A stretch of DNA of 5,840 bases, from contig CAJBSR010000361.1 in NCBI GenBank assembly GCA_903958285.1, positions 1 through 5,840 of the forward strand. Reading direction: 5' to 3'. This DNA is from an uncultured Sphingomonadales bacterium (GTDB lineage: Bacteria > Pseudomonadota > Alphaproteobacteria > Sphingomonadales > Sphingomonadaceae). This document shows, piece after piece, positions 1 to 5,840 of this stretch. The notes beneath the pieces were generated by a model. The model saw nothing but the letters and a program-made list of their open reading frames with translations, searched no databases and was not told where the DNA came from. Within the stretch, counting starts at the first letter, position 1; every line of letters starts with the position of its first letter. A program made the translations under genes and the position numbers.

Positions 1-964
1 ACTGCTTGCAGATATCGCGGATGATGGCCTTCGCCACACCCGCACGCTCGCCTTCGGCCTGCGCCTTGGGCTGGGTGAAGCAGAAGCGGGCATGGACGTG
101 GTCCAGCTCCACCGGAATGATGCACGCGACAAGCAGCGTTTCGGAAATGCCGGTGAAGCGCGTCCAGCTCTGGCCCGGGCCCATCGTGTCATAGCTGATG
201 CAGCCATCGACTTCGCCCCAGGGGGTGCCCATCTTCGCCTTCACATCGGCGCCGCGGCCCCAGTCACCCCAACGCAGATCGCCGAGCGGAACATTCGCGG
301 TGCCGTGGATATATTTGAAGTGCGCCACGTCGACGCCGTTTTCGGCCATGTTCTGGATCGAGCCCCAGACGTTCCATTCATGGACGTCATAGTCCGTCCA
401 GTCGGGGTCGGTCGCTTCCGGTAGATGCTCGACTTCGAACAATGGAGCCACGTCGTTCGGGTGATACCACAACCAAACCCAGCGATTGGCTTCCACCACA
501 TGCCAGGTCCGTGTGCATTTGCGCTTCACCTGCGGCGGGATTGCCTTGGCATAGGGGATTTCCTTCACCACGCCTTCTTCGCCGTCATAGCGCCAGGCGT
601 GGAACGGGCATTCCAGAAGATTGCCGTGCACCTTGCCGCCATGGCCCATATGCGCGCCCAGATGCTTGCAATAGGCATCGACCATGCGGACCTGCCCGTC
701 CTCGCCGCGCCAGATGGCTAGGTCGGTGGAGAAGTAGCGCAGCGGCTTCACTTCGCCGACGGCGAGGTCCTTTGACAGGAGAACCGGGTACCAGCCAAAC
801 GGAAAGCCGATATCTAGATTGCGTTCTGCGATGGAGGCGCGCCCCTTTGTTTCGGCCAGACGCCAGTCGATCAGGTCCTGACCGCGCAGTTTATCAAGGA
901 TCTGCCAGACAGCGACGGGCGCGGTGCGGGCATCGCTTGCGGCGCTATTTTCTGCATCAGACAT
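1..964 (-). CDS. Rieske non-heme iron oxygenase, KshA/DAF-36-like, C-terminus missing
   Basis: Terminal oxygenase component that would receive electrons from a separate reductase and use O2 at a mononuclear iron to hydroxylate or desaturate its substrate. 321 residues are visible and the frame is open through the left edge. The Rieske [2Fe-2S] ligands are Cys99-x-His101 and Cys119-x2-His122 (YCKHLGAHMGHGG...CPFHAW). The catalytic iron site reads ENGVDVAHFKYIH: bridging Asp212, His215 and His220, with the same spacing as in KshA. The third ligand, a more C-terminal acidic residue, falls outside the window. The ENGVDVAH form recalls ENGADVAH in the DAF-36/Neverland cholesterol desaturases, and the Rieske region recalls the steroid 9-alpha-hydroxylase KshA. 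A polycyclic or sterol-like substrate is plausible but unproven. About 55 residues precede the conserved GWYPV block, roughly 30 more than I recall for mycobacterial KshA. The ATG has AAGGAG 7 bases upstream. No partner reductase is visible. Confidence 0.94.
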   Translation of the reverse strand, partial: MSDAENSAASDARTAPVAVWQILDKLRGQDLIDWRLAETKGRASIAERNLDIGFPFGWYPVLLSKDLAVGEVKPLRYFSTDLAIWRGEDGQVRMVDAYCKHLGAHMGHGGKVHGNLLECPFHAWRYDGEEGVVKEIPYAKAIPPQVKRKCTRTWHVVEANRWVWLWYHPNDVAPLFEVEHLPEATDPDWTDYDVHEWNVWGSIQNMAENGVDVAHFKYIHGTANVPLGDLRWGDWGRGADVKAKMGTPWGEVDGCISYDTMGPGQSWTRFTGISETLLVACIIPVELDHVHARFCFTQPKAQAEGERAGVAKAIIRDICKQ

Positions 965-971
965 GATGTGT

Positions 972-977
972 CTCCTT
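972..977 (-). promoter_or_regulatory. Strong ribosome binding site of the Rieske oxygenase gene
   Basis: AAGGAG on the minus strand, 7 bases before the ATG at 964. It is the best-placed Shine-Dalgarno in the window and fixes the oxygenase start. This gene is the only one here separated from its upstream neighbour, so it probably initiates independently rather than by coupling. Confidence 0.85.
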
Positions 978-982
978 CATGG

Positions 983-999
983 GCCTTCGCGTGGAAGGC
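983..999 (-). other. Hairpin just upstream of the oxygenase ribosome binding site
   Basis: GCCTTC and GAAGGC form a perfect 6-base stem around a 5-base loop (CACGC on the minus strand). It ends 5 bases before the AAGGAG of the oxygenase gene. The position would suit an RNA element affecting stability or ribosome access, but it does not itself cover the ribosome binding site. Confidence 0.35.
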
Positions 1000-1003
1000 G
1001 AAC

Positions 1004-1030
1004 CGGACAGCGGGGTTGTCTCACCGTCCG
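1004..1030 (-). other. Weak inverted repeat in the oxygenase leader
   Basis: CGGAC and GTCCG pair as a 5-base stem with a 17-base loop on the minus strand. The arms are short and the loop long, so on its own it is weak; it is noted because it lies between two stronger hairpins in the same gap. Confidence 0.2.
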
Positions 1031-1043
1031 ACACTGTTGAAAT

Positions 1044-1065
1044 GGGAGCAGACTTCCCGGCTCCC
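1044..1065 (-). other. Inverted repeat just after the amidohydrolase-like gene stop
   Basis: GGGAGC and GCTCCC form a perfect 6-base stem around a 10-base loop, starting 6 bases after the TGA on the minus strand. It is followed by ATTTCAACAG, not a T run, so it is not a standard intrinsic terminator. It could partly attenuate transcription or protect the 3' end of the upstream message, or be chance in GC-rich DNA. Confidence 0.35.
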
Positions 1066-1071
1066 CTCACA

Positions 1072-1938
1072 TCACAGACCGAAAACTTTGACTGCGTTTT
1101 CGCGCAGGAACTTCGGCCAGACTTCCTCCTTGAAGGGCACATTCTGCATGTCGCTGAAGATGCGATCAAGGCTCAATCCCATGGGGAAGTAACCGGCATA
1201 GATAATCTTGTCGGCCCCACGGGTGTTCGCATAATCGATGATCGCCTTGGGGTAATGCTTGGGGGCAAAGGCGCTCGTCGAATAATAGAGGTTCGGCCAT
1301 TTCAGCATCAGCTTGACCGCAAGTGCTTCCCATGGCTCCGCCCCATGGCGCATCACGATCTTCAGGTCCGGGAAGAACCAGCAGACCTCGTCGAGATGCT
1401 CCACCTTCTGCGTCTCCATCGGGATGCGCGGGCCGGGGATGCCGACGTTCAGCAGGATGGGAATGCCGAGTTCCGCCGCACAGGTGTAGAGCGGGAACAT
1501 ATACTTATGGTTGATCGCCACCTGAGGCAGCGTGCCCGAGGGGAAGACGCTGATGGCGGAAATGCCAACTTCGCTGTGCAGCTTTTTGATGCGGCGGACT
1601 TCGTCCACGCCTTTGTTGGGGTCGCACGGCACGTCGAAGAAGAAGCGGTCACCATACATTTCCTTGGCGCGGCGCGACGTGTCATTGTCGTTCCAGCCGA
1701 TCAGCGCTTTGTCGATGTTGAACCGGTCCATCTGCTCGACGGTCCATTTCACATAGTCATCGGCATGGCCGGTCTGCGGCACATCCTTGAACATGTACTG
1801 CGCGGGCATCGAAAACTGCTCGAGCGTCTGCGCATCCTTGATCAGCGGGCGGAAACTCGTGAACCAGTCCGACCGGTCCTCAGCTTCCGGAATGCCGAGC
1901 ATGCAGTCGATGATCTTGATGTCGGTTGGATAGGCCAT
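1072..1938 (-). CDS. Amidohydrolase-2 family TIM-barrel protein with degenerate metal site
   Basis: Member of the ACMSD-like amidohydrolase-2 family, which includes decarboxylases, hydrolases, lactonases and hydratases; 288 residues, a normal length. The fold is recognisable from the landmarks IID at 9-11, PLYTCAAELGIPILLNVG at 149-166, FPDLKIVMRHG at 189-199, KWPNLYYSTSA at 213-223, GADKIIYAGYFP at 241-252 and a C-terminal LRENAVKVFGL. The metal ligands are largely replaced: the N-terminal HxH is M13-L14-G15, the mid-barrel His in the LLxHxG position is Asn164, and the Asp of the usual GSDYP motif is Tyr250 (AGYFP). Only His198 remains. The barrel looks intact, so it is either a metal-independent enzyme or a non-catalytic binding protein. 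LigI, a lactonase of this superfamily, is a known metal-independent precedent, though it keeps more of the site. The start lies 4 bases after the upstream stop, with GGAGA 8 bases ahead. I cannot assign a reaction. Confidence 0.9.
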   Translation of the reverse strand: MAYPTDIKIIDCMLGIPEAEDRSDWFTSFRPLIKDAQTLEQFSMPAQYMFKDVPQTGHADDYVKWTVEQMDRFNIDKALIGWNDNDTSRRAKEMYGDRFFFDVPCDPNKGVDEVRRIKKLHSEVGISAISVFPSGTLPQVAINHKYMFPLYTCAAELGIPILLNVGIPGPRIPMETQKVEHLDEVCWFFPDLKIVMRHGAEPWEALAVKLMLKWPNLYYSTSAFAPKHYPKAIIDYANTRGADKIIYAGYFPMGLSLDRIFSDMQNVPFKEEVWPKFLRENAVKVFGL

Positions 1939-1942
1939 AGTG

Positions 1943-3592
1943 TCAGTCTCCGATCAGGGTGGGCCACAGGGCCTTGAGCTTAATCTTATCGACCTTGCCC
2001 ACCGCATTGCGGGGCAGGGGATCAGGTGAAAAGGCAACGCGGCCCGGTGCCTTGTAGCGGGCAAGCTTTTCGCCGACGTCGTTGCAGATTGTCTCTTCGG
2101 TCAAACCGTTCGCGACGACCACCGCGACCAGCAGTTCGCCCAGCCGCTCGTCCGCGATGCCAAACGCCGCGCATTCTGTGATGCCCGCAATTTCGCCCAT
2201 CGCGCGCTCCACTTCAGCGCAATAGATGTTCTCGCCGCCGGAAATGACCATATCCTTTTTGCGGTCCACGATGAAGACATAGCCTTCCTCGTCCACATAG
2301 CCGACGTCGCCGGTCTTCAGCCAGCCATCGGCGGAAAGGACGGTGGCGGTATCTTCCGGCCGGTTCCAATAGCCCTGCATGATCTGCGCGCCGCGCACAA
2401 CGATCTCGCCGGTTTCACCCTCCGGCAGGATGCTGCCATCCGGCGCCTCGATGCGGACATCCACAAGCGGGAGGACGCGTCCGGCAGACGAGGGCTGGCG
2501 GGTAAAGTCATCGCCCACCGCCTGCGCAATCGCGCCCGAACATTCGGTCATGCCATAACCCGTACCCATCGCCGCCTGCGGGCAAACGGCACGGATCTCC
2601 TCCAACAGGTTGACCGGCAGGGCCTGCCCGCCGCTGGCAACATTGCGCAGGCCGGAGAGGTCCGCCGCAGAGACCTTCGCGTTGTGCAGCACATCCCACA
2701 ACATGGTGGGGACGCCGGTGAACATGGTGATGCCTTCGTCCTTGATCAGGCGAATGGCCTCCTGCGCATCCCAGCGGCGCATGATGACAATTTTCGTCCC
2801 CGAAAACAGCGGAGACAGAAACGCCGAACCGAGGCCGGAAATGTGGAACAGCGGATAGACGAGTAGCACAGCCTGCGGCGGGGCCGCCGCCATCAGCGCT
2901 TCCGGCTCCATGCCGTATTTCGCCGCCATATGGTGCAGCACCATGACGCCCGAAAGCTGCATCGACAGCAGGCCCGTCGTCAGGTTGCGGTGGGAGAGCA
3001 CAGCGCCCTTCACGCGTCCGGTTGTGCCGGAAGTGAACAAGATGGAGGCGGGATCGTCCGGATTGGCCTTGAAATTCTCGCTATGGCTGCCCCTAGGAGT
3101 CTCCATGTCCCCATTGAGAGCTGAAGGGCTCGTGAGATCAAGCATCCGCCCTGCATACCCACCATCACGGATCAGCGCCGCTCGTTCGCTGTCGGCCAGT
3201 ACCAGCGAGGGCGTGACTTCCTCGATCATTGCCACCAGCTCAGACGGCGATCCGCGCGAGTTGAGCAGGGCCGGAACGCCTCCGGCCTTCACTGCCGCCA
3301 TATAAGCGATGATCCATTCCGTGCGGTTGCGCATGCAGATGGCGACGCGGTCGCCGCGTTGGATGCCAAGCACTGGAACCAACTGATCCCGCCATTGGAA
3401 CACCTGCTCAAAGCTCAGGCGCCTGTCGTCCTCTACAATAAAGGTCTTGTCGCCATGGCGGCGCGCGGCATCGATCAGCGCGCTCAGATCAGCAGGTGCG
3501 GCGACAAACTGGCGCAGGCCATCGCGCTCGCCAATCTCAAAGGGGGAGCCGGGGGCCGTGACTTTCGCAAAGACGGGGTCGATGACGCTCAT
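1943..3592 (-). CDS. Class I adenylate-forming acyl-CoA ligase (second in tandem)
   Basis: ATP- and CoA-dependent acyl-activating enzyme, cytosolic, 549 residues from the chosen start. Motifs in order are the P-loop TSGTTGRVKG at about 187-196, a YPLFHISG stretch near 246-253, A5 GYGMTE at 345-350, TGD at 427-429, DRKKDMVISGGENIY from 443, and the catalytic lysine in PRNAVGK (Lys533). All key residues are present, so it should be active. It differs from the upstream ligase in every diagnostic motif (SGTTG against GGTTG, GYGMTE against GMGTSE, RKKDMVISGGENI against RGSTCINTGGEKV). It is therefore not a recent duplicate and probably takes a different acid. The start at 3592 forms an ATGA overlap with the upstream stop. 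An in-frame ATG at 3619 would add nine residues (MGQGGCGKG) and overlap more deeply; it is less likely. An AAGGAGG lies 13 bases before the chosen ATG. Substrate unknown; aromatic, fatty and steroid-derived acids are all possible. Confidence 0.95.
   Translation of the reverse strand: MSVIDPVFAKVTAPGSPFEIGERDGLRQFVAAPADLSALIDAARRHGDKTFIVEDDRRLSFEQVFQWRDQLVPVLGIQRGDRVAICMRNRTEWIIAYMAAVKAGGVPALLNSRGSPSELVAMIEEVTPSLVLADSERAALIRDGGYAGRMLDLTSPSALNGDMETPRGSHSENFKANPDDPASILFTSGTTGRVKGAVLSHRNLTTGLLSMQLSGVMVLHHMAAKYGMEPEALMAAAPPQAVLLVYPLFHISGLGSAFLSPLFSGTKIVIMRRWDAQEAIRLIKDEGITMFTGVPTMLWDVLHNAKVSAADLSGLRNVASGGQALPVNLLEEIRAVCPQAAMGTGYGMTECSGAIAQAVGDDFTRQPSSAGRVLPLVDVRIEAPDGSILPEGETGEIVVRGAQIMQGYWNRPEDTATVLSADGWLKTGDVGYVDEEGYVFIVDRKKDMVISGGENIYCAEVERAMGEIAGITECAAFGIADERLGELLVAVVVANGLTEETICNDVGEKLARYKAPGRVAFSPDPLPRNAVGKVDKIKLKALWPTLIGD
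1947..1951 (-). promoter_or_regulatory. Ribosome binding site of the amidohydrolase-like gene
   Basis: GGAGA on the minus strand, 8 bases before the ATG at 1938. It lies inside the last codons of the upstream CoA ligase (Gly-Asp-stop), so the two genes share sequence and are probably translationally coupled. Confidence 0.7.
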
Positions 3593-5175
3593 GCCTTTGC
3601 CGCAACCTCCTTGGCCCAACGATAATCCTGCTTGCCTGCAGGCGAGCGCTTGACCGCATCGATCCAGATGACGGCTTTGGGCACCTTATACCCGGCCAGT
3701 CGTTCAGTCAGAAAGGCTTTCAACGCAATATCATCTGGCTTGTGCTGTCCTGCGCGCAGGGAGACAATGCCGATTACACGTTCGCCCCAGCGGTCGTCCT
3801 TTTGTCCGGCCACCACGGCGTCCAAGATCGCAGGGTGCGCGCGCAGGGCTTCTTCCACTTCCTCAGGGAAAACCTTCTCACCACCTGTGTTGATGCAGGT
3901 CGAGCCCCGCCCGAACATGGTGATCTTCTCATCGGTATCCAGACGGCCGCTGTCGCCGCTGACTGCCCAGAGTTTGCCGTCGATCATCTTGAAGGTTTCA
4001 GCTGTCTTCACCGGATCGCCGAAATAGCCGACAGGCGTATTGCCCGTCCGCGCAATGAGGCCTGTCTCGCCAACCTCAGCAAAGCGGTCATCGAGAACGA
4101 CCTTCTGGCTGTCGGTCGCAGGCAGGCGCATCACGCCTTCCGCACTTGGTTCCGCCATGCCGGATATGCCGGTTTCCGACGTGCCCATGCCGTCGGTGAT
4201 CGATGCTGAGGGAACAAGCGCCTTCAGATCATCCTTCACATGCTGTGAAAACACAGCCCCGCCTGACCCCAGATTGACGACGGACTGCAAATTCCAGCGG
4301 CCGGGGTTGGCCTTCAGAGTATCCCGCAATGGGATCGCCATGGCATCTCCGACGAATTGCAGCAGGTTCGCGCCTTCACGCTCTGCCATGTCGAAGATAT
4401 GTTCGGGGTTGAAGGTCTTGTTCTCATCAAGGATGATCGTCAGTCCATTGAGGACCGCAGACCATGTGGCCCAAATGGCGGCCCCGTGCATCAACGGGGC
4501 CAACGGCATCATCTTCAGCGGATACCCATTGGCGGCGCGGTCCGCGATGTCTTCCGGCACAACGACAGGGCCTGCCGGATTGAAATAACCCGCACCGCCG
4601 GCGCACGCGAACAAGAAGGCCCGGTGCGGCCACATGACACCTTTGGGCATGCCCGTCGTGCCGCCGGTATAGGTGAGAAGGATATCCTCCTCATCTCGCT
4701 CATAGGGACCTGCGGGGTCCGTCTTCAGCAGGTCCTCATAGGCCAGCGAGCCGGAGATATCGGCGCCTGATCCATCGTCAACGGCCACGCTGACCTTCAA
4801 CGTCGGGACATCGCCGCGCACGTCGCGCACCACGTCTGAAAACTCGGCGCCGTGGAGGATTGCCGCACTTTCCGCATTCGCAAAAAGGTAGCGCAGTTCA
4901 TCCGCGCGGTAGCGGTAGTTGACGTTATACGGCACCGCGCCCAGCTTCACCGCTGCGATAAAGCCTTCAAGATATGCAGGCGCGTTCATCAGATAGAGGC
5001 CGACAGTATCGCCGCGCGTCACGCCATTAGCAGCAAGACCTGCGGCCAGGCGCTCCGCCCGGTCATTCAGCTCGGCATAGGTCAGCGTGGCGCTGGCCGC
5101 GCGGATGGCAATGCGGTCCGGCACCGTGGCGGCGACGGTTTCAAACAGGTCGGCGAGATGAAACTGCTTGGCCAT
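3589..5175 (-). CDS. Acyl-CoA synthetase, FadD19-like AMP-binding family
   Basis: ATP-dependent ligase that adenylates a carboxylic acid and transfers the acyl group to CoA; cytosolic. It is 528 residues from the chosen ATG, normal for the ANL superfamily, and shows the full motif series. The P-loop is TGGTTGMPKG at about 170-179, the A5 motif DGMGTSETG at 328-336, SGDSGRLD at 406-413 and the hinge/A8 region RGSTCINTGGEKVFPEEVE from 423. The catalytic lysine is in PAGKQDY (Lys515). The GGTTG P-loop followed by KGVMW, and the STCINTGGEKV hinge, are features I associate with mycobacterial FadD19 and FadD17, ligases of steroid side-chain degradation. That suggests a branched or bulky acyl substrate, but this is inference. 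ATG at 5175 gives MAKQFHLADLFE; an in-frame TTG at 5184 would overlap the SDR stop as TTGA and add three residues. No clear Shine-Dalgarno precedes either start, so coupling to the SDR gene is likely. The gene overlaps the next ligase by 4 bases. Confidence 0.95.
   Translation of the reverse strand: MAKQFHLADLFETVAATVPDRIAIRAASATLTYAELNDRAERLAAGLAANGVTRGDTVGLYLMNAPAYLEGFIAAVKLGAVPYNVNYRYRADELRYLFANAESAAILHGAEFSDVVRDVRGDVPTLKVSVAVDDGSGADISGSLAYEDLLKTDPAGPYERDEEDILLTYTGGTTGMPKGVMWPHRAFLFACAGGAGYFNPAGPVVVPEDIADRAANGYPLKMMPLAPLMHGAAIWATWSAVLNGLTIILDENKTFNPEHIFDMAEREGANLLQFVGDAMAIPLRDTLKANPGRWNLQSVVNLGSGGAVFSQHVKDDLKALVPSASITDGMGTSETGISGMAEPSAEGVMRLPATDSQKVVLDDRFAEVGETGLIARTGNTPVGYFGDPVKTAETFKMIDGKLWAVSGDSGRLDTDEKITMFGRGSTCINTGGEKVFPEEVEEALRAHPAILDAVVAGQKDDRWGERVIGIVSLRAGQHKPDDIALKAFLTERLAGYKVPKAVIWIDAVKRSPAGKQDYRWAKEVAAKA
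3606..3612 (-). promoter_or_regulatory. Ribosome binding site of the second CoA ligase gene
   Basis: AAGGAGG on the minus strand, embedded in Lys-Glu-Val codons near the end of the upstream ligase. It sits 13 bases before the ATG at 3592, longer than the usual 5-9. It nonetheless favours 3592 over the alternative ATG at 3619, which lies upstream of this site. The 4-base ATGA overlap means coupling may assist initiation. Confidence 0.55.
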
Positions 5176-5180
5176 AGCGA

Positions 5181-5840
5181 TCAATAAACCGCGGCGGCAT
5201 TCTTCGTGCGCGGGCTGCCCAGCATGTCCCGATAAGACGGACGATCCTGACCACGATCAGTGATACCCAGTGACTTGGCGATTTCAGCGCCGATCAGGGT
5301 TTCACCGGACAGTTCATCGCGGTTCGGGGCCTTGCTGATCGCGTCGAGAATATGGCCGGTGAATTCCGGGTTCTCGGCAACCGACATGAAGCCTTCATAT
5401 TGTTCCGGATTCACTTCCTTGGCGATCAGCGCGCGCTCCGTGATTTGTGGACCAAGCCAGATCGACACCGCGACCACGCCCGTGCCACGCAGATCATGTT
5501 CCATATCATGCGCCAGCTTGTCGATGCCGGCCTTCTGTGCGCCATAAGCGGGGCCATGCATGTAACAGGATGCGCCGAAGGAGGAGGTGAACGCGATGAG
5601 GCCGGAACCTTGCGGCACCATCATCCGGGCTGCATGCCAGCTGGACACGTAGGAAGAGCGCAAGCCGACATCGAGGATGTATTGTGCGGCCAATTCCTTT
5701 TCCCAGAAGGGTTTCTTCTCGATCAACTGCGGGTGCATGTACGCCGCATTGTTGACGAGGATGTCGAGGCGACCCTGTTCATCCGCAATCTGTTCAAAAA
5801 CACGGGCGACTTGTGCGTCATCTGCATGGTCGCAGGCAAC
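5181..5840 (-). CDS. DHRS1-like short-chain dehydrogenase/reductase, N-terminus missing
   Basis: Probable NAD(P)-dependent cytosolic oxidoreductase interconverting an alcohol and a ketone. The frame is open to the right edge, giving 219 visible residues; the Rossmann glycine motif and the start codon lie outside, so cofactor preference cannot be read. Visible SDR marks, numbered from the first visible codon, are DILVNNAA at 26-33 (the NNAG-type strand), Ser86, and the catalytic YGAQK (Tyr99, Lys103), with Ser86 exactly 13 residues before the Tyr. The segment after the active site reads WLGPQITE where most SDRs have a PG motif. KPFWE, VGLR and a C-terminal LSGETLIGAEIAKSLGI tail match my recollection of human DHRS1 and its bacterial relatives. 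The usual catalytic Asn of the N-S-Y-K tetrad appears to be Gly59, which I recall DHRS1 sharing. The gene ends in TGA 5 bases before the CoA ligase start, so it is co-transcribed with it. Family assignment is secure; the substrate is unknown. Confidence 0.93.
   Translation of the reverse strand, partial: VACDHADDAQVARVFEQIADEQGRLDILVNNAAYMHPQLIEKKPFWEKELAAQYILDVGLRSSYVSSWHAARMMVPQGSGLIAFTSSFGASCYMHGPAYGAQKAGIDKLAHDMEHDLRGTGVVAVSIWLGPQITERALIAKEVNPEQYEGFMSVAENPEFTGHILDAISKAPNRDELSGETLIGAEIAKSLGITDRGQDRPSYRDMLGSPRTKNAAAVY

Larger units (their letters stand above)
965..1071 (-). other. Intergenic leader between amidohydrolase-like and oxygenase genes
   Basis: This 107-base gap is the only substantial non-coding stretch in the window. 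On the minus strand it carries three short inverted repeats (listed separately) and ends in a good ribosome binding site. I see no convincing -35/-10 pair and no T-rich run after any hairpin, so neither a promoter nor an intrinsic terminator can be supported. A role in RNA processing, stability or expression balance between the oxygenase and the upstream genes is possible. Confidence 0.5.

Noticed and set aside
361..440. Apparent break in the Rieske reading frame
   Set aside because: Rereading the minus strand codon by codon gives a continuous LPEATDPDWTDYDVHEW. The visible gene holds 321 codons plus one base with no stop, so there is no frameshift.
442..966. A 174-codon plus-strand open frame
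   Set aside because: Antisense to the Rieske gene; its Arg/Pro/Ala-rich composition is typical of a shadow frame, and it lies across the well-supported Rieske motif.
1044..1065. Hairpin considered as a Rho-independent terminator
   Set aside because: The stem is only 6 bases with a 10-base loop and no T tract follows on the minus strand, and a co-directional gene of the same apparent pathway follows.
957..1169. Minus-strand frame crossing the intergenic gap and overlapping the oxygenase start, considered as a leader peptide
   Set aside because: Its ATG is inside the amidohydrolase-like gene in another frame. A GTG start in the gap has no convincing ribosome binding site, and the encoded peptide is low complexity without a codon run suggesting attenuation.
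979..1977. A 332-codon open frame on the plus strand, longer than the minus-strand gene it covers
   Set aside because: It is antisense to the amidohydrolase-like gene, is rich in His, Arg and Val with no recognisable motif, and runs into the end of the neighbouring ligase. It is the usual antisense openness of GC-rich coding DNA.
5181..5738. A complete 185-residue SDR starting at the internal Met (5738)
   Set aside because: The frame continues upstream through DILVNNAA and further SDR-like sequence to the right edge, so that Met is internal and the gene is truncated by the window.
1..5840. tRNA, rRNA, insertion sequences, CRISPR repeats, prophage or toxin-antitoxin genes
   Set aside because: None seen. 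Nearly the whole window is accounted for by five metabolic genes in one direction, with no repeated units or terminal inverted repeats flanking them.

Overview
The window is a GC-rich, densely coding bacterial segment. All five genes lie on the minus strand, so transcription runs from the right edge to the left edge. Tight gene packing, Shine-Dalgarno sequences of the AAGGAG type and the mix of families fit an alphaproteobacterium, with a sphingomonad-like aerobic degrader as my best guess. The taxon is inferred from protein flavour only; there is no rRNA or other marker gene.

In transcription order the layout is as follows. (1) A short-chain dehydrogenase/reductase of the DHRS1-like type (5840-5181), with its N-terminus beyond the right edge. 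(2) An acyl-CoA synthetase resembling the FadD19-like ligases of steroid side-chain degradation (5175-3589). (3) A second, clearly different class I adenylate-forming acyl-CoA ligase (3592-1943). (4) An amidohydrolase-2 family TIM-barrel protein whose usual metal ligands are mostly substituted (1938-1072). (5) A Rieske non-heme iron oxygenase subunit of the KshA / DAF-36-Neverland type (964-1), cut by the left edge. The first three junctions are 5 bases apart, overlapping by 4 bases (ATGA), and 4 bases apart. This indicates one polycistronic transcript with translational coupling. The only real intergenic stretch is 107 bases, before the oxygenase gene; it holds three short inverted repeats and a strong ribosome binding site.

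Together the genes look like part of a catabolic operon for a bulky hydrophobic substrate. The oxygenase would hydroxylate or desaturate a ring, the SDR would interconvert an alcohol and a ketone, and two CoA ligases would activate two different carboxylates. The amidohydrolase-like protein would carry out a C-C or C-O cleavage, decarboxylation or hydration step by a route that probably does not use the canonical metal centre. Sterol, steroid, bile-acid-like or terpenoid substrates are the natural guess, but nothing in the sequence proves the substrate. No oxygenase reductase or ferredoxin, regulator, transporter, RNA gene, mobile element or CRISPR array is visible.
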